Source: Candidatus Tharpella sp. (GTDB lineage: Bacteria; Desulfobacterota; Anaeroferrophillalia; Anaeroferrophillales; Tharpellaceae). Taken from it: 6,481 nucleotides of DNA. The stretch lies in assembly GCA_021163565.1 (NCBI GenBank), contig JAGGTT010000242.1:1-6481 (forward strand), in the 5' to 3' direction. The position numbers and the translations under genes are program-made. This document shows, one piece after another, positions 1 to 5,788 of this stretch (position 1 is the stretch's first letter; every line of letters starts with the position of its first letter). The notes below the pieces were generated by a model. That model was given only the letters and a program-made list of their open reading frames with translations, was not told the DNA's origin and searched no databases.

Positions 1-303
1 GTTGATGCCGGAACCATTGTTGTGGGTACACCAACAGTACTTGGTGGTCCGCACCCCAGCGCTGTTTATGCAACTTTTCTCGCTAACGCATTACGTCCCA
101 AAACCAAATTTTTATCCATTGTCGGCTCCTACGGGTGGGGAGGAAAGACGGTCGAAACCTTGGCCGGATTGATTCCTAATCTTAAGGTGGAAGTGCTTGA
201 TCCGGTGCTTATCAAAGGCTCGCCGAAAGCGGCTGATTTCAAAGCCCTTGAGAATCTGGCTGAGACCATTGCAACGAAACATAAAGAGCAGGGCTTTGCA
301 TAG
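1..303 (+). CDS. fprA: Flavodiiron protein (FprA family), C-terminal flavodoxin domain, 5'-truncated by window edge
   Basis: The last 100 residues of a larger protein are present, in frame from base 1 to the TAG at 301-303. They match the C-terminal FMN-binding flavodoxin-like domain of A-type flavoproteins (flavodiiron proteins), which reduce O2 to water and/or NO to N2O in the cytoplasm. Visible landmarks are the FMN-loop segment GTPTVLGGPHPS at fragment residues 9-20 and the second FMN loop SYGWGG at 43-48, both typical of this family. The N-terminal metallo-beta-lactamase-like diiron domain lies outside the window, so the metal ligands cannot be checked. An internal GTG at 22 would give a 93-residue ORF but is not the real start, because the homologous reading frame continues upstream to the edge. 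A strong bidirectional terminator lies about 150 bp downstream. Neighbouring flavodoxin genes support a redox or oxygen-defence role. Confidence 0.88.
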   Translation, partial: VDAGTIVVGTPTVLGGPHPSAVYATFLANALRPKTKFLSIVGSYGWGGKTVETLAGLIPNLKVEVLDPVLIKGSPKAADFKALENLAETIATKHKEQGFA

Positions 304-455
304 CCGTAGAGTAGTTTTTGTAATTGGGTCAAACTCGATTGCTTTTGTCAAGAAGGAAAATGGAGAAAAAATTGAGCAGGAATACACATTACGAAATCAT
401 AAGGGAGAGATTACCAAAATACCCAACATTCCTGAATGAAGACTGCTGTTAAGAA
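304..455 (+). other. Short spacer with two overlapping, unproven small reading frames
   Basis: Between the flavodiiron stop and the terminator hairpin are 152 bases that could be 3' UTR or carry a tiny gene. One candidate is an ATG ORF at 360-452 (30 codons, ending two Cys before TAA), with an AAGGA motif only 2 bases upstream, too close for a good ribosome binding site. In a second frame, codons from about 308 to the TGA at 437-439 read as a plausible protein tail (it includes VIGSNSIAFVKKENGEKIE) but have no obvious start after the flavodiiron stop. I recognise neither product. The second frame could be the remnant of a broken gene. Low confidence that either is translated. Confidence 0.2.
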
Positions 456-492
456 AAAAGGTCACAGCTTAATGATTAAGCTGTGACCTTTT
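456..492. terminator. Perfect hairpin, bidirectional intrinsic terminator
   Basis: Bases 456-472 (AAAAGGTCACAGCTTAA) pair without mismatch with 476-492 around a 3-base TGA loop, giving a 17-bp stem. The + strand stem ends in a T run (489-492) and the - strand reading ends in the complement of the A run at 454-459. It sits between the convergent flavodiiron (+) and flavodoxin (-) genes, so it can serve both. Confidence 0.88.
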
Positions 493-557
493 CTAACATA
501 AAAGGGTACCTCGGAAAAAGGCAATTTTTCAAGACACCCATAAGATATTACTCAGCA

Positions 558-1004
558 TCAAACGGTCTCGGCAACCGCCTTTCCGTAGTCCTGACAAGCT
601 TTAACAATTTCAGCGTCATCTTTCTGGAGCTTGCCTTCAAGGGCGTTAAAAGATCCCAGGTTGACCATTTTCATCTTCAGGACAAATTCCATTGTATCGG
701 CAATAACCTTGGGAGCATCGCCGGAATGGGTATAAGAACCAAAAGCTCCAGCGGCTTTACCAGCCAAGGCAGCCTTTTCCGCCAGGAAAAAGAAGGTTTT
801 GAAATTCTGGGTCATCTCCCGATGATAAGTCGGACAACCGAAGATATAGGCATCATAACCGTTAAGATCATCTTCGCTCTTAACCTTACTGACTTTCTTC
901 AACTCAACTTCGGATCCGGCAAAACGAACTCCTTCCGCAATATACTGAGCCATTTTTTCGGTATTTCCGGTACGACTGAAATAAACGATCAACACTTTAG
1001 CCAT
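558..1004 (-). CDS. Flavodoxin (short-chain, flavodiiron-domain-like)
   Basis: A 148-residue cytoplasmic FMN electron carrier. The N-terminal phosphate-binding loop SRTGNT (residues 10-15) follows the hydrophobic first strand. The other two FMN-contacting loops are GCPTYHREM (56-64) and GSYTHSGDAP (89-98), which place Tyr60/His61 and Tyr91 near the isoalloxazine ring. These loops resemble the flavodoxin domain of flavodiiron proteins more than classical long-chain flavodoxins, and the length fits a short-chain flavodoxin. The ATG at 1004 is supported by an AAGGGAG ribosome binding site (complement of 1013-1019) 8 bases upstream. The gene converges on the flavodiiron gene and diverges from the flavodoxin-ferredoxin gene. 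It could feed electrons to the flavodiiron protein, but that is inference from position only. Confidence 0.92.
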   Translation of the reverse strand: MAKVLIVYFSRTGNTEKMAQYIAEGVRFAGSEVELKKVSKVKSEDDLNGYDAYIFGCPTYHREMTQNFKTFFFLAEKAALAGKAAGAFGSYTHSGDAPKVIADTMEFVLKMKMVNLGSFNALEGKLQKDDAEIVKACQDYGKAVAETV

Positions 1005-1317
1005 TTTAACATCTCCCTTATCCTGCTCACAGATTTGATATACTCAACAACTGAACTTTTCTGGCCTCTATCATATGTTAAAAAATAATACAAGATAAAA
1101 ATAATATTTTTATAGCGCATAAAAACTGAAGTTACAGCTCTTGTAAATTTCCCTATAAATATTTCCAGTTACCGGTTTATATTCACAGACAAAACCGGTT
1201 AACCTGTAAAAAAACCCGGCAACAGAAAAAACTTGACAACAACTCACTTACATGCGACCCATAGATCAAGATCAGACATTAAATAATCTCAAAAAATATC
1301 ATCGCTGAGGATTAATT
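1005..1317. promoter_or_regulatory. Divergent intergenic region controlling the flavodoxin (-) and flavodoxin-ferredoxin (+) genes
   Basis: This 313-bp stretch has no convincing gene and should hold both divergent promoters. Bases 1076-1120 are very AT-rich. A short dyad TTGATATACTCAA (1035-1047) lies in the presumed 5' leader of the flavodoxin; it resembles but does not match the FNR/CRP-type TTGAT-N4-ATCAA box because the spacing is one base short. A perfect TTGACA (1233-1238) could be a -35 for the + gene, but no good -10 lies 16-18 bases downstream, so I do not call a promoter there. A TATAAAT (1154-1160) lacks a convincing -35. The + gene has a TGAGG ribosome binding site at 1306-1310, 7 bases before its ATG. 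The inverted repeat at 1168-1203 is listed separately. Confidence 0.5.
1168..1203. repeat. ACCGGT-centred inverted repeat, candidate operator
   Basis: ACCGGTTT (1171-1178) is the exact reverse complement of AAACCGGT (1192-1199), separated by 13 bases. The arms extend to GTTACCGGTTT and AAACCGGTTAAC if a one-base bulge is allowed. Each core, ACCGGT, is itself palindromic, so the layout could equally be two half-overlapping sites for a dimeric regulator, 23 bases (about two helical turns) apart. It lies about 115-150 bases upstream of the + strand flavodoxin-ferredoxin ATG. No regulator can be named from the sequence. Confidence 0.4.
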
Positions 1318-2166
1318 ATGTACAAAGCCTTTATCTTCTATTGTTCTCCAGCCGGCACGACCCGGCATGTTGCTGAAGTTATTGAAAAAACACTAGACAA
1401 TTTCGACCGCCAGATAACGGTCTGCGAACTCGGTAAAAACAAGGGAAAACTTGCTGAAGTCATACGCGAAATCAAAGATAGTGATCAGGAAATATGCCTG
1501 TTCATCGGTTCTCCGGTCTACTCCTCCCACGCCCTGCCATTGATTATGGATCTGATTGGCAGACTGCCGGCAAAATCTTTAGCTTACGCGGTTCCTTTTG
1601 TCACCTGGGGCGCGGCCACCAGTGGCATCGCCCTGGCCGAAATGGGCACAGCGCTTATGCAACAAGGCTATAAATTAATTGGCGCGGCCCGCGTCGTCGC
1701 AGTTCACTCTCTGATGTGGGAGGTGGAAAATCCAGCGGGCAAAGGTCATCCCGACTATGAGGATGATGATTTGATTAAAAATCTGGTAAGCAACATTGAA
1801 AACAACCTGCAAAAACCTGACCCTAAATTGCTGCCGGAACAGATTCTCAGCTATCAGTCTGCAACTGTAACTGCGGAGATGAAGCAGCAGAACCTGGAAC
1901 TTGCACGCAAGTTTCTACCACCGCGCAAAGTCAACCGGGATCTCTGCAATCAGTGCGGTGTCTGCGCTGATAAATGCCCGGTCGCGGCTCTGACCCTGAC
2001 CCCTTATCCGACTTATGCTGAACACTGTATCCTCTGTTTCAACTGTATGCGCTGGTGTCCTGAGAACGCGATCGAGGCCGATCTCTCACCGGCTCACGAT
2101 ATGGTGCAACTGCGTTATGAAAAATATAAGGAGTCACCGCTCTCAAAAATTTTCCTGCCAACCTGA
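1318..2166 (+). CDS. Flavodoxin-like / 2x[4Fe-4S] ferredoxin fusion protein (EFR1-type)
   Basis: A 282-residue soluble protein with two parts. Residues 1 to about 165 form a flavodoxin-like domain with an SPAGTT phosphate loop (10-15) and a GSPVYSSHALP loop (64-74). Residues 205-255 form a bacterial-type ferredoxin domain with two complete cluster motifs: Cys210, 213, 216 and 220 (followed by Pro), and Cys237, 240, 243 and 247 (followed by Pro). Proteins of this architecture are often annotated as EFR1-family ferrodoxins. The expected role is electron transfer between a [4Fe-4S] carrier and a flavin; partners are unknown. The ATG at 1318 has TGAGG 7 bases upstream. It diverges from the flavodoxin gene and is followed after 85 bp, with no visible terminator, by the zinc-binding winged-helix gene, so the two may be cotranscribed. 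Whether the flavin domain really binds FMN cannot be told from sequence alone. Confidence 0.9.
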   Translation: MYKAFIFYCSPAGTTRHVAEVIEKTLDNFDRQITVCELGKNKGKLAEVIREIKDSDQEICLFIGSPVYSSHALPLIMDLIGRLPAKSLAYAVPFVTWGAATSGIALAEMGTALMQQGYKLIGAARVVAVHSLMWEVENPAGKGHPDYEDDDLIKNLVSNIENNLQKPDPKLLPEQILSYQSATVTAEMKQQNLELARKFLPPRKVNRDLCNQCGVCADKCPVAALTLTPYPTYAEHCILCFNCMRWCPENAIEADLSPAHDMVQLRYEKYKESPLSKIFLPT

Positions 2167-2251
2167 ATTTCTGAACCACAATTGTAACTTAATTTCAAGC
2201 ACATGAATATTAAAAGGCCAACTAAACGCTTAAAAACATAAGGAAATCGCA

Positions 2252-2602
2252 ATGAATTGTGATAGATGCGGAGAAACCATCGAGCCCGGTGATGAGGAGA
2301 TCTGCAACAGCCAGACGCTCTGCGAAGATTGCTACATGGATGTTCTCTCCCCAACCAAAATATGCGACCCCTGGGCGGTTCATCACGCTAAATCATGCCC
2401 GGAGAGTGAAATCAACCTGACTTCAACTCAGCAGAATATCATCACGGCCTTAAGCGAAACCGGCGGTCTCGAGATGACACCCCTGGCTGAAAGAGTGAGT
2501 CTCTCGACGAGAGAACTCGAAAGGAATTTAGCAACTCTGCGCCACATGGAAAAGATCAAGGCCCGACCCGAAAACGGCAGAAAAGTCTTCTGTCTCTGGT
2601 AG
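2252..2602 (+). CDS. Small Cys-rich zinc-finger / winged-helix protein, function unknown
   Basis: A 116-residue protein in two parts. The N-terminus (1-50) carries CxxC pairs at Cys3/Cys6 and Cys24/Cys27, with further Cys at 18, 38 and 49, and the segment LCEDCYMDVLSPTK, resembling a LIM- or treble-clef-like zinc-binding fold. Residues 56-116 (from LTSTQQNIITALSETGG) read as a winged helix-turn-helix: helix 57-69, recognition-type helix 84-98, and a terminal beta wing ending in KVFCLW. The ATG at 2252 is preceded by AAGGAAA 6-7 bases upstream. The combination suggests a DNA-binding regulator or a metal/redox-sensing adaptor, but the N-terminal Cys could also bind a different metal. It lies 85 bp after the flavodoxin-ferredoxin gene, with no terminator between, and is followed by a terminator. 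Similar proteins occur in Desulfobacterota as 'hypothetical protein' (from memory). I do not know a characterised member. Confidence 0.82.
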   Translation: MNCDRCGETIEPGDEEICNSQTLCEDCYMDVLSPTKICDPWAVHHAKSCPESEINLTSTQQNIITALSETGGLEMTPLAERVSLSTRELERNLATLRHMEKIKARPENGRKVFCLW

Positions 2603-2625
2603 ATTTACGACCAGCTTTAAGACAC

Positions 2626-2659
2626 AAAAAAACCGACCCTTTGCAGAGCCGGTTTTTTA
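2626..2659. terminator. Bidirectional intrinsic terminator
   Basis: AAAAAACCG (2627-2635) pairs with CGGTTTTTT (2650-2658), enclosing a short secondary stem (CTT 2639-2641 with GAG 2646-2648). The + strand ends in a six-T run; the - strand reading ends in a seven-T run (complement of 2626-2632). It sits between the convergent zinc-finger gene (+) and the DRE-TIM lyase gene (-). Confidence 0.82.
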
Positions 2660-2694
2660 TATTTCATTAAGAAGTATCTCGCAAAAAATGAAGA

Positions 2695-3867
2695 CTACTT
2701 CTTTTGCAGTACCGAGTCTGGAACTTCGGCTACTTCCGGCCACTCGGCAGGAATAAGCTGGCCCGGTTTTTCACCTTGTTTCTCTTTGGTTTTAGGCAGA
2801 GCCGGACGTTTGAAATCTTCCCGCACAATTTTCGGAATGCGACCATTAAGAATTGATTCGGAGCGGAGGCGACGACCGATGGTTCTCTCCATCATCTCTC
2901 CCAGTTCAAGAATCCGGTCGACATTTAGGCCGGTATCAATCCCCATCTCGTCCATCATGACCACCATATCTTCAAGCACGGAGAGACCGACAACATTGGG
3001 ATCTTTATAGTAGTAAGCCCCGGTACCTAAGCCCGGAATACCGTCAACGAAGTTGGCAGGCTGTCCGCCGGTACCGCCGAGGGTTGCTTCAAAATTGGTA
3101 ATTCCGGCCTGCAAAGCAGCCAGAACATTGGCATTTCCCCAACCCCGGGTTACATGAAAATGAGCAATATGCAGATCTGGATTCGGCAGGGAGTCAAGAA
3201 TCATTGAGAAATAGCGGTAAACCTTATTCGGCGGTGCGGAACCATCATGATCAGCGTGTTCAATATCATCAGCTCCAATACTGAGCCAACGGCTGGTAAA
3301 CTCAACCGCATCCTCAAACCGGGTCGGCCCGGAGATCGGACTACCCCAGATGGTACTGACCGTACCACACATTTTGATGCCGGCATCATGACACTTCTTA
3401 ATGCAGCGCTCAGCTTCTTTCCAGTAAGCGGGCAGAGTCGAACCGGAGTTGGCAAAATGGTGCTGCTCATCAGTTGAAACCATCATCAGAATCCGGTCGG
3501 GACCGTAACCCTCTTTCTTCAACTCAATCGCCCGATCAACCGCACTTTCACGAATCGTAATACAGGTCCATTCGATATCTTCATGTTTAAGGCCGCGTTT
3601 GGCCAGACGTTTTTTGAAGAGATCACTGTGAACGGCTTTAAGCAGCTCCTCGGCATCCTCAAACTGGGGCATACTGCGAGGATTGCCCAGGTTGGTTACT
3701 TCCATGCGCTTGACCCCGGCAAAAGCGAGCTCCTGCAGATAGAAGATTTTGGCCCGGGTCGGGATGAAGTGTTCCTCATGCTGAAGACCGTCGCGAATGG
3801 TGATATCACCAATATTGACTTTTTTCGGCATTCTTTTAAAAACATCAAAAAGATCGTGGTTTGACAT
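2695..3867 (-). CDS. DRE-TIM metallolyase, HMG-CoA lyase-like, without the lyase catalytic Cys
   Basis: A 390-residue TIM-barrel protein of the pyruvate carboxyltransferase / HMG-CoA lyase superfamily. Shared features are RDGLQ (25-29, catalytic Arg25 and metal-binding Asp26), EVTNLGNPRSMPQ (from Glu56), and the HxH metal pair His236/His238 followed by GNAN (244-247). The HMG-CoA lyase signature GGCPYAPGAAGN is replaced by GGTGGQPANFVDG: the catalytic Cys aligns with Gln269, and the position of the fourth metal ligand (Asn) aligns with Pro278. It is also about 90 residues longer than HMG-CoA lyases, with a charged, Pro-rich tail from about 350. A metal-dependent C-C lyase or condensing enzyme on an acyl-CoA or oxo-acid is likely, but its substrate is unknown. 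The ATG at 3867 has GGAGG 6 bases upstream (complement of 3874-3878). A TTG at 3882 would extend it by five residues but overlaps that site, so I reject it. It is separated from the upstream hydratase by 178 bp with its own candidate promoter. Confidence 0.85.
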   Translation of the reverse strand: MSNHDLFDVFKRMPKKVNIGDITIRDGLQHEEHFIPTRAKIFYLQELAFAGVKRMEVTNLGNPRSMPQFEDAEELLKAVHSDLFKKRLAKRGLKHEDIEWTCITIRESAVDRAIELKKEGYGPDRILMMVSTDEQHHFANSGSTLPAYWKEAERCIKKCHDAGIKMCGTVSTIWGSPISGPTRFEDAVEFTSRWLSIGADDIEHADHDGSAPPNKVYRYFSMILDSLPNPDLHIAHFHVTRGWGNANVLAALQAGITNFEATLGGTGGQPANFVDGIPGLGTGAYYYKDPNVVGLSVLEDMVVMMDEMGIDTGLNVDRILELGEMMERTIGRRLRSESILNGRIPKIVREDFKRPALPKTKEKQGEKPGQLIPAEWPEVAEVPDSVLQKK

Positions 3868-3896
3868 GGTTTTCCTCCACAAGTACTATTTTTTAC

Positions 3897-3902
3897 ATTA
3901 TA
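3897..3902 (-). promoter_or_regulatory. Candidate -10 box of the DRE-TIM lyase gene
   Basis: A perfect TATAAT on the - strand (complement of 3897-3902) lies 29 bases upstream of the lyase ATG and would start transcription near 3890. No good -35 hexamer occurs 16-18 bases further upstream (bases around 3920-3925 read AAGGGG on the - strand), so an activator may be needed. This would let the lyase be expressed separately from the upstream operon. Confidence 0.4.
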
Positions 3903-3923
3903 TCCGGGATCGGAATCAGCCCC

Positions 3924-3949
3924 TTGGTCACTAATATAATAACGACCAA
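3924..3949. promoter_or_regulatory. TTGGTC-N14-GACCAA dyad, candidate regulator site
   Basis: TTGGTC (3924-3929) and GACCAA (3944-3949) are exact reverse complements separated by a 14-base AT-rich spacer, with 20 bases (about two helical turns) between half-site centres. The dyad covers roughly -34 to -59 relative to a start predicted from the TATAAT box, which is where a dimeric activator would bind. A chance dyad cannot be excluded. Confidence 0.35.
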
Positions 3950-3971
3950 AATTCGACTCCATAATAAGGGG

Positions 3972-4034
3972 TGGGCGCCAGTCGCCCAATAATCCCGGTT
4001 AAGCGAGTATATACGCCAACTCGTTACAAGTTGG
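3972..4034. repeat. Two adjacent hairpins in the spacer between hydratase and DRE-TIM lyase genes
   Basis: TGGGCG (3972-3977) pairs perfectly with CGCCCA (3983-3988) over a 5-base loop, and CCAACT (4016-4021) pairs with AGTTGG (4029-4034) over a 7-base loop. Between them lies the palindrome GTATATAC (4007-4014). The second hairpin begins 12 bases after the hydratase stop in transcription direction but has no T run, so it is not a standard intrinsic terminator. It could instead stabilise the 3' end of the upstream message, or be a small repetitive (REP-like) element; copies elsewhere in the genome cannot be seen from here. Confidence 0.45.
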
Positions 4035-4045
4035 TTTGTATAAAA

Positions 4046-4825
4046 TTATTCGCCGGTGTAAACCGGTGCTCTCTTTTCACGAAAGGCGGTCAAGCCTTCA
4101 ATGCGATCTTTGGTCGGGATAGTCACTGCATAACAGTTGGATTCAATGGCCAAACCGCTGCCGAGATCAACTTCACTACCATAATTGATCGCATATTTTG
4201 CCATCTCAAGAGCGATCGGAGCGTTCTTTTTGATCCGCGCTGCCATCTCCAGAGCGGCATCGATAAGGCCGCCTTCCGGGGCAATCTGATTGACCATGCC
4301 AATTGCCAAAGCTTCCTCAGCTTTGGCCCGATGGGCCGTAAAAATCATCTCTTTGGCTTTACCCTTACCGACTAAACGAACCAAACGCTGGGTACCACCA
4401 GCCCCGGGAATAATGCCCAAACTGGTTTCAGTCAAACCCATAATCGCATTGGGAGCGGCAATTCGAATATCTGAAGCCAGAGCCAATTCAGTGCCGCCGC
4501 CAAAAGCATAACCATTAACCGCAGCAATCACCGGCTGCGGCAGATTTTCAACCATCGTAAAGGTGTTGCGAATCATCTGGATATACTGCTTCACTTCAAT
4601 CGGGGTCATCGTCGCCCGCTCTCTCAAATCAGCTCCGGAACAGAATGATTTCTCCCCGGCTCCGGTGATAACCACAACTCTTATCGTTTTATCAACACTA
4701 ATTTCGCTGACCAGTTTATTCAATGCGGCCAGGAGTTCCCGACTCAATGAATTCATACTCTCGGGACGGTTCAAGGTTACAATCAGAACCCCGTCACGAT
4801 TCTCACTCAAAATAACTTCAGACAT
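4046..4825 (-). CDS. Enoyl-CoA hydratase/isomerase family protein, probable methylglutaconyl-CoA hydratase type
   Basis: A 259-residue crotonase-fold enzyme of standard length. The oxyanion-hole segments are CSGADL (62-67) and AFGGGTELA (107-115). Both catalytic glutamates of true hydratases are present: Glu113 in GGGTELA and Glu133 in LTETSLGIIPGAGGTQ, 20 residues apart as in the rat mitochondrial enzyme. The stretch from Glu133 through GGTQRL resembles AUH/LiuC methylglutaconyl-CoA hydratases, and the adjacent HMG-CoA lyase, which would consume the product HMG-CoA, supports that assignment. A generic short-chain enoyl-CoA hydratase remains possible. The ATG at 4825 has GGAG 7 bases upstream (complement of 4833-4836). 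It follows the HMG-CoA lyase gene by 41 bp, most likely in the same operon. Confidence 0.9.
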   Translation of the reverse strand: MSEVILSENRDGVLIVTLNRPESMNSLSRELLAALNKLVSEISVDKTIRVVVITGAGEKSFCSGADLRERATMTPIEVKQYIQMIRNTFTMVENLPQPVIAAVNGYAFGGGTELALASDIRIAAPNAIMGLTETSLGIIPGAGGTQRLVRLVGKGKAKEMIFTAHRAKAEEALAIGMVNQIAPEGGLIDAALEMAARIKKNAPIALEMAKYAINYGSEVDLGSGLAIESNCYAVTIPTKDRIEGLTAFREKRAPVYTGE

Positions 4826-4866
4826 TTTTATGCTCCATACTATTTGCGATTTTCTAAAGGATTAAG

Positions 4867-5778
4867 TCAGCCACAGCTCTGACTGAAAGCCAGCATATGA
4901 CTGCCGCCGCTAACGGTTATCTTGGATTGCCGGCGAGCAAAGGCCAATAGAGACTGGCTGTCGATGCCGGTCGCAATACCCATCTTATCAAGGGTAAAAA
5001 GTAGATCTTCAGTCGCCAGGTTACCCGCTGCACCCGGGGCGTAAGGACAACCGCCCAACCCGCCGGCAGCGGTATCATAACGATCAATTCCGGCCTGCAG
5101 ACCGGCCATAACACAGGCTAAGGCCCGACCGCAGCTGTCGTGCAGATGCAACCCGAAATCAACTGCCGGAAAAGCTCTTTTAAGGACGCTGGAAAAATCG
5201 TAAACCTGATCAGGAGTGGCAACTCCCAAAGTATCACAGAGCGTAATCTCTCGCAAACCTAAAGCGGCCAGATTTTCAACCAGCCGTTTCACCGAAGCAA
5301 AAGGAATTACATCCTCGTAAGGACAACCAAAAACATTGGAGATTGAAACCCGGCAAGGTATTTCTTCCGGAACATCCTTGAGCATGGCCCCTATTTCACT
5401 TAAAGTTTCACTCTGCGGACAACCGAGATTTTTACGATTATGGGTATCACTGGCTGAAATAAAAAAGACAACTTTACCGATCCCGGCAGCCAGTGCCGGG
5501 GCCAGACCCCGCCGGTTAGGAACCAAAGCCGCGGTCACCAGAGACGGTAGCGATCTTATTGCAGCAAAAACCTCCGGCGCATCCCTGAGCTGCGGGATTG
5601 CCTTAGGGTTGACAAAAGAACTCACCTCAATTTCCTGAAAACCACACCGGGCCAGCTCATCAATGAGTTCGATTTTAGTCTTTGTCGGAATAAATTCGAC
5701 AAGATTCTGCCAGCCGTCACGCGGTGCGACTTCAACCAGACGCACCGTCTGCGGCAGATTTTTGTAATAATCAGCCAA
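4867..5778 (-). CDS. mvaB: Hydroxymethylglutaryl-CoA lyase
   Basis: Cleaves HMG-CoA to acetyl-CoA and acetoacetate, the last step of leucine breakdown. Starting from the TTG at 5778 the protein has 303 residues, the usual length. The active site is complete by alignment to the human enzyme from memory: Arg20/Asp21 in PRDGWQN, Glu51, His211/His213 in GLHLHDS, Cys244 in GGLGGCPYAPGAAGN and Asn253, with the same spacings (33 residues from first His to Cys, 9 from Cys to Asn). Oddities are Trp23 where RDGLQ is usual and Cys222 in ALAC where ALAN is usual. No in-frame ATG exists near the N-terminus. The TTG lies 10 bases after the acyl-CoA dehydrogenase stop but lacks a clear ribosome binding site, suggesting translational coupling. 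A GTG at 5844 would add 22 residues overlapping the dehydrogenase, with no homologous N-terminus. Confidence 0.9.
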   Translation of the reverse strand: MADYYKNLPQTVRLVEVAPRDGWQNLVEFIPTKTKIELIDELARCGFQEIEVSSFVNPKAIPQLRDAPEVFAAIRSLPSLVTAALVPNRRGLAPALAAGIGKVVFFISASDTHNRKNLGCPQSETLSEIGAMLKDVPEEIPCRVSISNVFGCPYEDVIPFASVKRLVENLAALGLREITLCDTLGVATPDQVYDFSSVLKRAFPAVDFGLHLHDSCGRALACVMAGLQAGIDRYDTAAGGLGGCPYAPGAAGNLATEDLLFTLDKMGIATGIDSQSLLAFARRQSKITVSGGSHMLAFSQSCG

Positions 5779-5788
5779 TATTATTCGT

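Noticed and set aside
1035..1047. FNR/CRP-type binding box upstream of the flavodoxin
   Set aside because: TTGATATACTCAA is a dyad, but its spacing is one base short and one half-site deviates from the consensus; kept only as a note.
483..1088. 201-residue + strand ORF opposite the flavodoxin gene
   Set aside because: It is antisense to a clear flavodoxin with a P-loop and ribosome binding site, begins inside the terminator hairpin, and has no recognisable domain.
1233..1261. TTGACA as a sigma-70 promoter for the flavodoxin-ferredoxin gene
   Set aside because: The -35 is perfect, but no acceptable -10 is found 16-18 bases downstream (the bases there read like GACCCA).
3868..3882. TTG start for the DRE-TIM lyase at 3882
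   Set aside because: The GGAGG at 3874-3878 is well placed for the ATG at 3867 and would lie inside the coding region if the TTG were used.
3971..4375. 134-residue + strand ORF overlapping the hydratase and the spacer
   Set aside because: Antisense shadow of the enoyl-CoA hydratase; starts inside the hairpin region, with no plausible domain.
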